From the NCBI RefSeq assembly GCF_047675955.1, contig NC_132910.1:113381143-113445142 (forward strand): a stretch of DNA of 64,000 bases, in the 5' to 3' direction. The translations under genes and the position numbers were made by a program. The notes beneath the pieces are model-generated. The model made no database searches. It was not told the origin of the DNA and saw only the letters and a program-made list of their open reading frames with translations. The stretch is from Chlorocebus sabaeus (taxonomy: Eukaryota > Chordata > Mammalia > Primates > Cercopithecidae). Of the stretch, positions 32,840-43,030 are shown piece after piece (positions within the stretch are counted from its first letter, which is position 1; every line of letters begins with the position of its first letter).

Positions 32840-33623
32840 CTATTATTATTAAGTTATGTTATACAATGAGGTATTGGTATAGCAATATTTTTTTAAAGAC
32901 CAGTGGAAGAAAATAAGGAGTGCAGAAACAGATCCACATGCCTGGAAATTTTAGGATGGCAAATTACATAAATAGTAATATAACTGGTGATCCATAATAA
33001 AAATAAAATAATTTAAATTTGTATGTCAAACCATGCCTCCAAATGAACTCCAAATAAATAGAATATTTCAACATGAAAGTAAAACATTCTATCTGTAGCC
33101 AAAAGTACGGAAGAATATCTTTTTAGCCTTGATATTTTTTAAGAAATTTGCAACATGTAATGATTAAAAATGCTGATAGCCTTCATTAGATTGAAGTTAA
33201 CATTTTCTCGTTTCACAAAACAGCCTAAGAAAGGTCGAGACTACAAAAGGAGAAAGGACATTCATAATGTATTTAATTGTCCAACTATTGATATCTAGAA
33301 TACATACAGACAGCTTATAGACCACTAAGAAAAAGATAAGCACTGTAATATAAAAATGAACAAAAGTCACAAAGAGGCATTTCACAGAAGAGGAAATGAA
33401 AATAGCCAATAACCATATAAAAAGATGCTGAGTTTCACTATCATTCATGGAGTAGCAGAGTAAGATAAGATACCAAGTCACTATTTACTAAGAATAATGA
33501 CAGTATCAAATGTTTGTGACTATATGGAGTAACTAGAACTATGTTGACTGATGCTGGGATGGTGTATTGGTGTAATCGCTTGGGAAACTATATCTGGAAT
33601 TTATTTACATTATTGAACATATG
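32840..33623 (+). mobile_element. Old L1 (L1MD/L1ME-like) ORF2 3' region, left part
   Basis: The order follows L1 ORF2: 'gaggtattggtatagcaata', 'gcagaaacagatccacatgc', 'agaatacatacagacagctt', 'ggcatttcacagaagaggaa', 'atgaaaatagccaataacca', 'atgctgggatggtgtattgg' and 'gcttgggaaactatatctgg'. The copy is split by the THE1 LTR at 33624 and resumes at 33977. Coding frame destroyed. Confidence 0.75.
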
Positions 33624-33976
33624 TGATATGGTTTGTCTGTGTCCCCACCCAAATCTCAACTTGAATTGTATCACCCATAATTTCCACATGTTACGGGAGG
33701 GTCCCGGGGGGAAGTAATTGAATTTTGGGGGTAGTCTTTCCCATGCTATTCTCATGATAGTGAATAAGTCTCACGAGATCTGATGGGTTTATCAGGGGTT
33801 TCTGCTTTTGCTTCTTCCTCATTTTCTCTTGCCAATACCATGTATGAAATACCTTTTGCCTCCTGCCATGATTCTGAGGCCTCCTCAGCTGTTTGGAACT
33901 GTAAGTCCAATTAAACCTATTTTTCTTCCCAGTCTCAGGTATGTCTTTACCAGCAGCATGAAAACAGACTAGCACA
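33624..33976 (+). mobile_element. THE1-type (ERVL-MaLR) solo LTR
   Basis: Starts 'tgatatggtttgtctgtgtc' and ends 'gcatgaaaacagactagcac' then 'a'. A perfect 5-bp target duplication 'atatg' lies at 33619-33623 and 33977-33981. At 353 bp it is a typical THE1 solo LTR, inserted inside an older L1. The LTR contains a polyadenylation-like 'attaaa' near 33910. Confidence 0.95.
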
Positions 33977-34160
33977 ATATGCATATTATAGGACCCAAAA
34001 ATTCCATTTCTTGGAAAACTTCCTAGAGAATCTGTTGGGGTGAGGAAAATGGCTAAATCATGATTATAGTGATGGTTACATGACAGTATATATTTGTCAA
34101 ATTAATCAAATTGTATACTTAAAGTTTGTGAATTTTATTGTGTTTGCTTATACCTAAATA
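33977..34160 (+). mobile_element. Old L1 3' end, right part
   Basis: Continues the L1 interrupted at 33623: 'aaaattccatttcttggaaa', 'gatggttacatgacagtata', 'aaagtttgtgaattttattg', and the L1M 3'-terminal 'cctaaataaagctgattt' motif, followed by an A-rich tail. Confidence 0.75.
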
Positions 34161-35495
34161 AAGCTGATTTAAAGAAGAAAGATAAAAAAAAAGAGATTGC
34201 AAAGTTTAAATCAATCTTAACAAGCTAAATTAGAAAGAAGAAAAAAGGATGTAATCCATTTTAGTGTAATTTCCAACTAAAGTGATTATTAAAAATGAAG
34301 TTCTAGTGTTTAATGCAACAAATTTGTAACTCTCCAGAACATTAAGCTTCTAAGAATGACTTATTTTCTCAAAGTTTTATGGGTGAAGATTTGAATACAT
34401 GTCACCATCTATAGACAAAAGCTTCTTAATAAATGCTTTTCATGAGGATGGAATGAAACAAACAAACAAAAAAGAAAGTGAAAGAAAAGCACAAGCTTAA
34501 AGTCTACTGTTGTAATGAAAAGTCGTGACTCTGTGCCCACTTTCAGAACGAAGCAGTTCTTTTGCTCAGACACTTTTCGTTGAAGTAGAAGCCAGGTTCT
34601 AAGAAAAGCACCCTATAACAGTTGTGCAGGTGTACAGAAGAGTGATCCCTTGAATTTTTTCCCAAAAGGACATATGGTCATTTATTCTGATATCAATACA
34701 CAGGAAAAAGGCAGTACCTAGATCTTGTGAGGGCTCTTGATACATGATTTAAGGTTACACTAATACCTGGGGACCAAGGCATCACTGTGGCCCTCTTGTT
34801 AGGGAGAGACATATGCCAATTAGGAGTAAAATCCTAATAGACATACTTAGAAGGTAGCAGAACATTCATTCATTCAAGGTTTGTAGAGTAAGCCTTGGAC
34901 TTGTAGAGTAAGAGTTATTGTTGTAAGAAGGGCCAAATGTAACTCCCTAAAACTGCCTTTCACCACTCCCAGAAAAAAAATTTCATAATACTACTATCCT
35001 ACACTGCGGGAGAATTGGTGTGACCCTCAAAACTGTAAGGACTTCAGGAATTGTGGTATCTATTATATTCATATCATATTTAATTCACAAGTCTGGCCCC
35101 TTCAAATATTAGATCAATCATAGTAAAGGACATTGTACAAAACTAAACAAGTAGGAATTTCAATTGCACTTGCTGTGCCAAATTCCATTATATGTTTATA
35201 GCTTGATCAGAATTTGCTGCTATTCTCAAAATTAGTGTGAGAGACAAATTGTATATTAAAGACAAGATCGACTAATGCACTACAACTGTTCATTTTAAAA
35301 TTTATTGATTCTCCAATATGTGGAGTGGCATTTTATAGGAAACATGATGGCTCATTATTCTACAAGTTTGCTTGGAATGGGAGAGAATATGATAAGCTCA
35401 TATAATTTTCAGTTATGAATTGTACACAAATAGTTTCATATGGGAATTCCTCATGTGACAATTCTTGTTGATGTATTTAAATATGAATCACTTGT
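34161..35495. other. Unassigned sequence, possibly an ERV internal relic
   Basis: The stretch around 34700-34830 ('ctggggaccaaggcatcact' then 'gtggccctcttgttaggga') reminds me of internal sequence of an ERVL-like element, but I cannot place it securely and no LTR flanks it. The rest is unassigned. No viral frame is open. Confidence 0.25.
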
Positions 35496-35507
35496 TCTGT
35501 GTTAAAT

Positions 35508-35816
35508 TTTTTTTTTTTTTTTTTTTTTTTTGAGACAGAGTCTCGCTCAGTTGCCCAGGCTGGAGTGCACTGGCACAATCTCGGCTCACTGAAAGCTCTG
35601 CCTCCCGGGTTCACGCCATTCTCCTGACTCAGCTTCCCAAGTAGCTGGGACTACAGAGGCCTGCTGCCACGCCCGGCTAATTTTTTTTTTTTTTTTTGCA
35701 TTTTTCGGGGTTTCACTGTGTAAGCCAGGAAGGTCTTGATCTCCTGACTTCGTGATCCACCCGCCTCGGCCTCCCAAAGTGCTGAGATTACAGGCGTGAG
35801 CCACTGCGCCCAGCCC
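35508..35816 (-). mobile_element. AluY-type element, reverse orientation
   Basis: Antisense Alu from a 24-nt T tail to 'ccactgcgcccagccc'. A perfect 12-bp target duplication 'tctgtgttaaat' is at 35496-35507 and 35817-35828. An extra oligo-T run (about 35681-35697) interrupts the right monomer linker. Confidence 0.95.
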
Positions 35817-35828
35817 TCTGTGTTAAAT

Positions 35829-36730
35829 ATTAAACAAAGAAAAGTACATGTCATTTGACAAGGATCATTGTGCTTCCTGGAAACTTACATTCTCGACTTT
35901 CCATTAATCACCAACTCGTGCTTACACAACGCATAGTGAGTTCTAAATTTGAATAAAGTATTGTATTAGATTTAAATTTAAACTTATCTCACTGTTTCAG
36001 TGATCCTACTAAATTTATGGTCAAGCAGGGTTTTTTTCTGATATATACTATTATATTTAAATCAAGAAGTGTTTTAAATGTCCTAATTCGATTTGTATAG
36101 GATTGATGGAAGACTTCTGTAAATGTTGTAGCTGCATTCTTCAAAATGTGAATGATTTTAATCAAAACTGTTCAGGATAAAGTAATGTGCACCTCATTAT
36201 TTATCTCAGTACATTTTTTTCTTCTGCTCATGATTTATCAGTAACCTTCCCATGGTCAGTTCTCCCCACACAGAGTGGACAATCAAGTGCACTCCCCCAA
36301 ACTCTGTTCATTAAGAGAATTTCCATGCAAAATTCCTTTTCAAATCACTTGTCTGGGGCTATCCTACAATAGAAGTCAATTTTATCTTCCGTCTTTGTAC
36401 TAAGCCAACCTATTCCTGAATACATTTTAGGTATTTTTCCTCCCCTGAAAGAGCTATGAGGATAATAGGTGTGAGTTGATGGAGTGACCTTGGTGTACCA
36501 GTGGTGGATGTCATGAGGGTCATGCTTGCATGTAACACTGGCCTGTATACAAAGACATTAAAACATTTATTAACTTTTCTTCTATAAAAATTAACATAAT
36601 TCGTTCTATGCATTAATTGATGCTAAATAATTTACATATTTAACTACCCGTTAACTTCTTTTTCCTGTCATTGTCAGAATTAGGCTGGCCTTAATTCCTT
36701 TTTGTGTAAAATGTTATTAATGCTATCCAT
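35829..36730. other. Unassigned sequence
   Basis: No gene or repeat recognised. Confidence 0.45.
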
Positions 36731-36900
36731 TTTGGAGCCCCTCTCCCCGACCGCCGCACCGTCTGGCAAGTGAGGAGCGCCTCTGCCAGGCTGCCGCACC
36801 ATTTGGAAAGTGAGGAGCGCCTCTGGCCGGCCGTCCCACAGTCTGGCAAGTGAGGAGTGCCTCTGCCCAACCACTGTGCAACCCTCCAGGTGTGAAGTGG
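36731..36900 (+). repeat. Orphan GC-rich minisatellite, 40-bp period, SVA-VNTR-like
   Basis: Three full 40-bp units start at 36761, 36801 and 36841 with 'gtctggcaagtgaggagcgc', 'atttggaaagtgaggagcgc' and 'gtctggcaagtgaggagtgc'. Partial units lie on both sides. The unit closely resembles the VNTR of SVA retroelements ('gaagtgaggagcgcctctgc'), but no CT-hexamer, Alu-like or SINE-R part is seen nearby. It is a GC island in an AT-rich setting. Confidence 0.85.
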
Positions 36901-37879
36901 TAGCCTTGTGTGTGACCTTTCTGCCCTCCCCAAGTTTGCATTTTCGACGTTAAAGTTTACTCTTAAATTAAAAGTTTTAAATTGGGGAAAAAATGTTTCA
37001 GTTTTGTTTACCAAAGTGAAAATACACAAAACCTTTTTCCTTTTGAGCCATTTGTAGCTTATGAAATTGAGTAAAACAACAAAGATTACCTTTTTCTTTC
37101 TGCCTGCTATCTCCAAAATTTAAAAACTATTTAGAATCTCACTGAGCTAAATCTGTTTTCCTTACCAGCACCCTGCTGCTAATACTATATGAGCACCTTG
37201 CCTCTAGGTACAGGGACTATCATGGAAGAGGTGAACACACGAGATTGCGAGGACCAAATCTGAAGAACAGAATTAGTTCAGATTCTCCCAGTTGAGGATG
37301 GACACACAGATGCCTAAACATTTAGCTAGCAAACTGGGAGACTTTGACTCCTGGGCATTCTGCTTCCCATAGAATTAAAACAAAATTACTGAGAGGATAT
37401 CAAGAAACCTAGTGACAAAGCTTCCTGGGTACAGGTGTTCTCAGTTATGAGATTCATGCAAACAGATATATAATAAGAAATTTATTGGCCACCTTAGAAC
37501 AAATTACTAAAAAGACCACAAAAAGCATTATGGCACAACAAAAGTCTTGAAATTTCTTAGCTCAAATGGTTTCAAGAAAGAGTTTATGTTTTGTAAAGAT
37601 AATTGCTAAAAATGTGTAACTAAAACCAAGATTACAGTAACTCAATGGGTAAAACTTAGAGATAAGTCAATTTTGTAACCTTTTATTTGGCTTTTGGTTT
37701 TTGGCTCTTACATTGCTTAAAAGGTTTTTAAGGGTTGGTGAATACATGCCTACCTCCATTCCTGTCTGACTTAAATATTTAATTGGCTGTAAGTCTTTGG
37801 CTTTAAGTCCGTTAGCCATAAGGATTCCAGCAAGGGACCTAATGGACCCATGGCAGGTAGTCATATTACCTCAGTAACG
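36901..37879. other. Unassigned sequence, about 1 kb
   Basis: No recognisable gene. Part could belong to the ERV1-type LTR that follows, but the border is unclear. Confidence 0.4.
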
Positions 37880-38477
37880 ATGTGGAACAAAATGAAAATT
37901 TGGCTGTTGATGCTGCTTCTGGCAAATCTTGTCAGGAAGTGGGAGAACATAAACAAAAAATAAAATCCTTAACCCCCCAAATGACTACACAGAGCCCCTC
38001 TTGGCAAAGAGGACTCCTGAGAAACCTAAAAAACTGAATTCCTGGCCATGACAGGAAAGGAGGTCAACATGCCTCATTATAACTTTTGAAAGTTGAGGCA
38101 CAATTGACCAACATTAACCTTAAAATAGATATCATAAGACTGACAAAACAGGCTCTTTGTGGCAATAGGATACCAGATTTCAGCCTGACTCGTATAGCAT
38201 CACATGACAGATAGTGGGCCCTGAAGAAAATTAAAATATTTTACCCTAAAATATATTTCTTTGATATATTTTGAAATGACCCTGCAAAGTAATCTTTTGT
38301 GGGGGTAAATTTCTATGAGAGTCTCTATTGATGTGGTCAAGCCTTTCCTGGATCTAGGAGAGATTAACTAAGAGTCTAACACCTTTTAAGATCCAAAAAG
38401 AGAGATTTACCATATTGTCTCTAAAGGCTGCTACCTATTGAGGCTTCATCGACATAACAAGAGCCTTGCCACAAACA
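37880..38477 (+). mobile_element. ERV1-type LTR, left part (split by MST provirus)
   Basis: Features of a gammaretroviral LTR family: 'cttctggcaaatcttgtcag' then 'gaagtgggag', 'ccaaatgactacacagagcc', 'cctcttggcaaagaggactc', 'ttgaggcacaattgaccaac', 'tgtggcaataggataccaga', and 'attgtctctaaaggctgcta' with 'gaggcttcatcgacataaca' at the right. The LTR resumes at 41335. The 5' border is approximate and the family (MER4/MER57-like) is uncertain. Confidence 0.55.
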
Positions 38478-38899
38478 TGTTTTGGATCTGTGTCCCCTCC
38501 AAATCTCATGTCGAATTGAAATCCCCAGTGTTGGAGGTGGGCCCTGGTAGGAGGTGATTGGATCACACAAGTAGATTTCTCATAAATGGTTTAACACCAC
38601 CCCCCTTGGTACTGTCCTCATGATAGTGAGTGAGTTCTCATGAGATCTGGTCATTTCAAAGTGTGTCACGCCTCCCTTGTATTCTGTCTCTTGCTCCTGC
38701 TTCTGCCATGTGAGATGCCTTGCTCCCCCTTTGCCTTACACCATGGTTGAAAGCCTGCTTAGGCCTCCCGCAAAGCTGAAACCATTTTGTTTCCTGTACA
38801 ACCTGCAGAACTGTGAGCCAATTACACCTTTCTTCTTATAAATTACCCAGTCTCAGATATTTCTTTAAATTAATAGCAATGTGACAACAAACTAACACA
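38478..38899 (+). mobile_element. MST-type MaLR provirus, 5' LTR
   Basis: Begins 'tgttttggatctgtgtcccc' and ends 'caatgtgacaacaaactaac' then 'aca'. It has the MaLR landmarks 'ggaggtgattggatcacac', 'tgatagtgagtgagttctca' and 'taaattacccagtctcagat'. About 420 bp, close to the MSTA/MSTB length. It is paired with the 3' LTR at 40534. Confidence 0.88.
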
Positions 38900-40533
38900 G
38901 AAAATTGGTACTGAGTAGTGGGGTTCTCCTATACAGAGATCTAACAATGTGGAAGTGACTTTGGAACTGTGTAATAGGCAGAAGTGGTTGGAAGAGTTTG
39001 AAGGGCTCAGAAGTAGAAAAATGAAGGGAAGTTTGGAACATCCTAGAGGCTCGTTAAATGGTTGTGACCAGAATGCTGATTGAATATGGACAGTGAAGTC
39101 CAGACTGCCAAGGTTTCAGATGGAAATGAGGAACTTATTAGGAAATGAAGCAAAGGTCACATGCATTATTCCTTAGCAAAGAACCTGGCTGCATTGTGCT
39201 CTTGCCCTAAGGATCTGTGGAACTTTGAAGTTGAGAGTGATGATTTAGGGTACCTGGCAGAATAATTTCTAAGCAGCAAAGTGTTCAAGATGTGGTCTGG
39301 CTGCTTCCAACAGCCTACCCTTATATACCTGAGCAAAGAAATGGCCTAAAGTTGGAACTTATATTTAAAGGGAAAGGAGAGCATAAAAGTTTGAACAATT
39401 TGCAGCCTGGCCATATGGGGAAAGAAAAAAAAAGCAGCACATTGTCAAGTGAGGAATTCAAACAGGTTACAGAAATGTACATATGTAAAAAGCCAAGGCT
39501 AATAGGTAAAGCAATGGGAAAAAGCCCTTAAAGGCATTTCAGAGGACTTCATCACAGCCCCTTCCATTACAGGCCTGGAGCCCTAGGAGAACTGAATGGT
39601 TTAGTGGGCCAGGTCCAGGGAACTGCTCCCCTGTGTAGCTCCAGGACACTGCTATCTACATCTTAGCTGCTTCAGCTCCAGCTGTGGCTCAAAGGGGCCC
39701 AGGTACAACTTGGGCTGCTGCTTCAGAGGGTGCAAGCCATAAACCTTGGCGACTTCCATGTGGTTTTAAGCCTGTGGATATACAGAGGGTAAGAGTTGAG
39801 GCTTGGGAGCCACCATCTAAATTTCAGAGGATGTATGGAAAAGCCTGGGTTCCCAGGAAGAAGCCTGCAGCAGGGGTGGAGCCCTCACGAAGAACCTGCA
39901 CTAAGGTAGTGCAGAGGGGAAATGTGGAGTTAGAGACCCCCACACAGAGTCCCCACTGGAGCACTGCTTTGCAGAGCTGTGAGAAGGGTACCACAATCCT
40001 CCAGACCTCAGGATGGTAGATCCACCAGCAGCTTGTACCTGTGCCTGGAAAAGCCACAGGCACTCAATGCCAGCCCATGAGAGCAGCCTCAAGGGGCAAA
40101 CCCTGCAAAGCCACAGGGACAGAGCTTCCAAGGTCTTCAGAGCCCATCCCTCACACCAGTGTGCCCTGGATGTGGGACATGAAGTTAAGAGAGATTATTT
40201 TGGAACTTTAAGATTAAATGATTATCCTGTTGAGTTTTGGACTTACACAGGGTCTGTAGCCTCTTTCTTTTGACCCATTTCTCTCTTTTGGAATGACAGC
40301 ATTTACCCAATGCCTATACCCCCATTGTATCTTGGAAATAACTTTTTTTTTCTTTTCCTTTTTTTTTTTTAATAGGCTCATAGGCAAAAGGGACTAGCCT
40401 TGTCTTAGATGAGACTTTGGACTTTGGAGTTAATGCTGGAATGAGTTAAGACTTTGGAGGACCGGACCGTTGGAAAGGCATCACTACATTTTGCAATATG
40501 AGAACATGAGATGTGGGGGAGCAAGGGGTGGAA
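38900..40533 (+). mobile_element. MST-type MaLR internal region
   Basis: About 1.6 kb, the normal size for a MaLR internal region, between two similar LTRs. It starts 'gaaaattggtactgagtagt' just after the 5' LTR (primer-binding-site position). It ends in a purine-rich tract at about 40511-40533 just before the 3' LTR (polypurine-tract position). Only short, broken frames remain. MaLR elements are non-autonomous and lack intact pol and env, and nothing here suggests otherwise. Confidence 0.85.
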
Positions 40534-40923
40534 TAATTTGGTTTGAATCTGTGTCCCCACCAAATTTCCTATCGAATTGTAATCCCTGATGTTGGAGAGC
40601 CTGGTGGGAGGTGATTGAATTATAGCAGTGGATTTCTCATGAATGGTTCGGCACCATCCCCCTTGGTACTGGCCTCACAAAAGTGACTACGTTCTCATAA
40701 GATCCGGTCATTTAAAAGTGTGTGACACCTCCCCATTCTCTCTCTTGCCCCTGTGCCCACCACATGAGATGCTTTTCTTCCCCTTTGCCTTCTGCCGTGA
40801 TTAGAGGCTTCCTGAGGCCTCCCCTGAAGCACAGTCCACTATGCTTCCTGCACAGCCTTCAGAACTGGGAGTCAATTATACCTCTTTTTTTTTTTTTTTA
40901 AATAAATTATCCAGTTTTGGGTA

Positions 40924-41003
40924 ATTTCAAGTTTCAAGAGAAACTTCAGTTTATCTGTATTATCTAAAAGTTGTATAATATTCTATTCTTTATTTTAATT
41001 TTA
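40924..41003. other. Extra sequence inserted together with the Alu
   Basis: About 80 bp between the LTR break ('gggta', 40919-40923) and the T-rich tail of the Alu. Positions 40934-40997 are about 88% identical to 42941-43005, including 25 consecutive identical bases. It is on the 3' side of the reverse-oriented Alu. Confidence 0.7.
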
Positions 41004-41295
41004 ATTTTATTTTTGAGACAAAGTCTCGCTCTGTCGCTCAGGCTAGAGTCCAGTGGCACAATCTCAGCTCACTGCGACCTCCACCTCCAGAGTTCAAGCG
41101 ATTCTTGTGCCTCAGCATCCCAGGTACCTAGTATTACAGGGACCTGCCACGACGCCCGCCTAATTTTTGTATTTTAGTAGAGATGGGGTTTCACCATGTT
41201 GTCCAGGTTGGTCTCAAACTCCTGAGCTCAGGTGATCCACCTGCCTCAGCCTCCCAAAGTGCTGGGATTACAGGCGTGAATCACCATGCTCGGTC
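41004..41295 (-). mobile_element. AluS-type element, reverse orientation
   Basis: Antisense Alu, 'gagacaaagtctcgctctg' to 'tcaccatgctcggtc', with AluS-like 'ctgagctcaggtgatccacc'. The whole insertion (with the extra 80 bp) is flanked by 'gggta' at 40919-40923 and 41296-41300, a probable target duplication within the 3' LTR. Confidence 0.9.
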
Positions 41296-41334
41296 GGGTA
41301 TTTCTTTATAACAATGCAAGAACAGATTAATCCA

Positions 41335-41689
41335 GCTTTCACAACCCCACTTACCTTAACTCAAGCATTCCTTTCTACTGACTTTAAGTCTTTAGATAAA
41401 ACTTAACTCTCTCGATCAACTGTCAATCAGAAAGTCCTTGAATCCAGTTATGAAATGTAAGCCTCACTTTGAAATGTTCTGCCTTTTTGGGTCAAAACAA
41501 TGTATACCTTCCATAAATTGATTCATCTCATTTCCTGTAACTCCTGTCCCCCTAAAATGCATAAAACCAAACTGTAAGCTGATTGCCTTGCCTACACTTT
41601 CTCAAGACCTCTTAAGACTGTTCCCTAGGCTATGATCACTCATATTGGTTCAGAATAAAATATTTTAAAGTTTGGGTTTTCTATTAACA
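41335..41689 (+). mobile_element. ERV1-type LTR, right part
   Basis: Resumes the LTR broken at 38477: 'ccttaactcaagcattcctt', 'ctgactttaagtctttagat', 'aaaatgcataaaaccaaact' (TATA-like region), 'ctttctcaagacctcttaag', then 'gatcactcatattggttcag' with a polyadenylation-like 'aataaaa', ending 'tctattaaca'. The TATA-like and AATAAA motifs are where such LTRs carry promoter and polyadenylation signals. Confidence 0.55.
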
Positions 41690-42605
41690 GCAAGAAAAAG
41701 GGTAGATTAAACATCCTGAAACTCTTCTAGACTCTAATTCCTATGAAAGGCCTCATATCCGGGGTAAAGAAATTCACGAAGAAAAACTCTAAAATCACAT
41801 TACAAATGAGAGAAGGGAATTCCGGCCTAACATTGTGCACTGCAGTCTTTCTGTTACACTTAATTGGATGAGGGGTGAATGTGGAGAACAACACAGTCTG
41901 GATGACAGAAATTCAAGAAAATAGGTTAAAAACACTATAGCTAAGGGAGGAAAGAGACAGGGGAGTATATACTGTACCCCAGGATGAGGGCTAGGAAATA
42001 CTTGTGAAGGCTAAGGCCTTGATAAACAGGCCTGATAAAGCATTGAAACTTATTCAGAAGATGATTGAGTGTTCCCCTCCCCCACATCCTACCACCAGAT
42101 CAACAAGCTTCCAACAAGTATAACAACAGTGGATGACAGCTGAAAGACTTGAAAGACACAGACTGTTTCAGAAAAGCAGAACAAAGGAGAGTAAAAAAGG
42201 CAAGGGGAGAGACAAAAACAAGAACACTAGAGGAATTTTAAGCTTTTGGAACCTATTGTTATAGCAAACATTAAAAACCGACCAATTCCCAGTCAGATTA
42301 ACCTAAATCTTTATACTAATGGTTTATTTACCTCACTCCCTCTTACCCAGTTCAATATTTCCAGCTTTCAACAACAAAAAAGAGCAAGGAATTATAAAAG
42401 AAAGAAGACAAAGTCTGAAGAGACAAAGCAAGCGTCAGAACAAAACTCAAATACAACACAGATGTAGTAATTACCAAACAGGTAATTCAAAATATCTATA
42501 ACTAATATGTTAATGACTCTAATGGGAAAAGTAGACAGTATGCAAGATTGGTTATGTAAGGAGAGAGATATAAACAAGAAAGAATCAAAAAGAAATGAAA
42601 GGATG
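41690..42605 (+). mobile_element. L1 5' UTR to ORF1-start relic
   Basis: The last 250 bp match the end of an L1M/L1MA 5' UTR: 'acaacacagatgtagtaatt', 'accaaacaggtaattcaaaa', 'actaatatgttaatgactct', and 'aagaaagaatcaaaaagaaa'. The upstream part is compatible with the same UTR but less certain. The copy stops at 42605 where ORF1 would continue. Confidence 0.6.
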
Positions 42606-43030
42606 GGATTACATTCATACAATTGAATAATATGCAGAAATTAAAAGAAATAAGAGAATGAGATATACTGATATAAACAATATCTGAGATATACTATTAT
42701 ATAAAAAATATCTGAGATATACTATTAAGTGGAAAAAACAAATTTTACAATAATTTATATCATCATTTATTTAAAAAATATAGCCCTTTCAAATGTTAAC
42801 AAATATTAATAAAATAAATAAATAAATAAAAATAATTTAAAAATGCCTAGAAAGACATACAACAGAATAATGACAATGATTTCCTCTGTAAAGAGGACAG
42901 ACAATTGGTAAGCAGAGTGAAAAGCTGTAAGAGAATGTGTCAAGAGAAACTTCAGTTTATCTGTGTTATGTAAAAATTATACAATATTTTATTTATATTT
43001 TACTAGGAAAATTAATAAAAAGGAATTCAT
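42606..43030 (+). mobile_element. L1M 3'-end relic
   Basis: Starts inside the ORF2 tail ('catacaattgaataatatgc' then 'agaaattaaaagaa') and continues through the L1M 3' UTR ('aagtggaaaaaacaaatttt', 'gaaagacatacaacagaata', 'tgacaatgatttcctctg'). A 28-bp tandem duplication of 'atatctgagatatactatta' lies at about 42680-42727. It joins directly to L1 5' sequence in the same orientation, so this may be one L1 with a large internal deletion. Confidence 0.55.

Larger units (their letters stand above)
40534..41334 (+). mobile_element. MST-type MaLR provirus, 3' LTR (interrupted)
   Basis: Begins 'taatttggtttgaatctgtg' and ends 'gcaagaacagattaatcca'. It is collinear with the 5' LTR apart from the 377-bp insertion at 40924-41300 and a poly-T run at 40885-40899. 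Without the insertion its length matches the 5' LTR. The two LTRs are visibly diverged, so the provirus is old. Confidence 0.88.

Noticed and set aside
36731..36900. CpG-island promoter
   Set aside because: Only 170 bp, repetitive, and resembling the SVA VNTR; no transcription-start features.
36691..37116. Minus-strand frames over the GC-rich block
   Set aside because: The open frame results from the 40-bp repeat, whose three units keep different frames without stops; not a gene.
39684..40131. Overlapping open frames on both strands, 76-111 codons
   Set aside because: They fall in the internal region of the MST-type MaLR element, which is slightly GC-richer; no recognisable protein domain.
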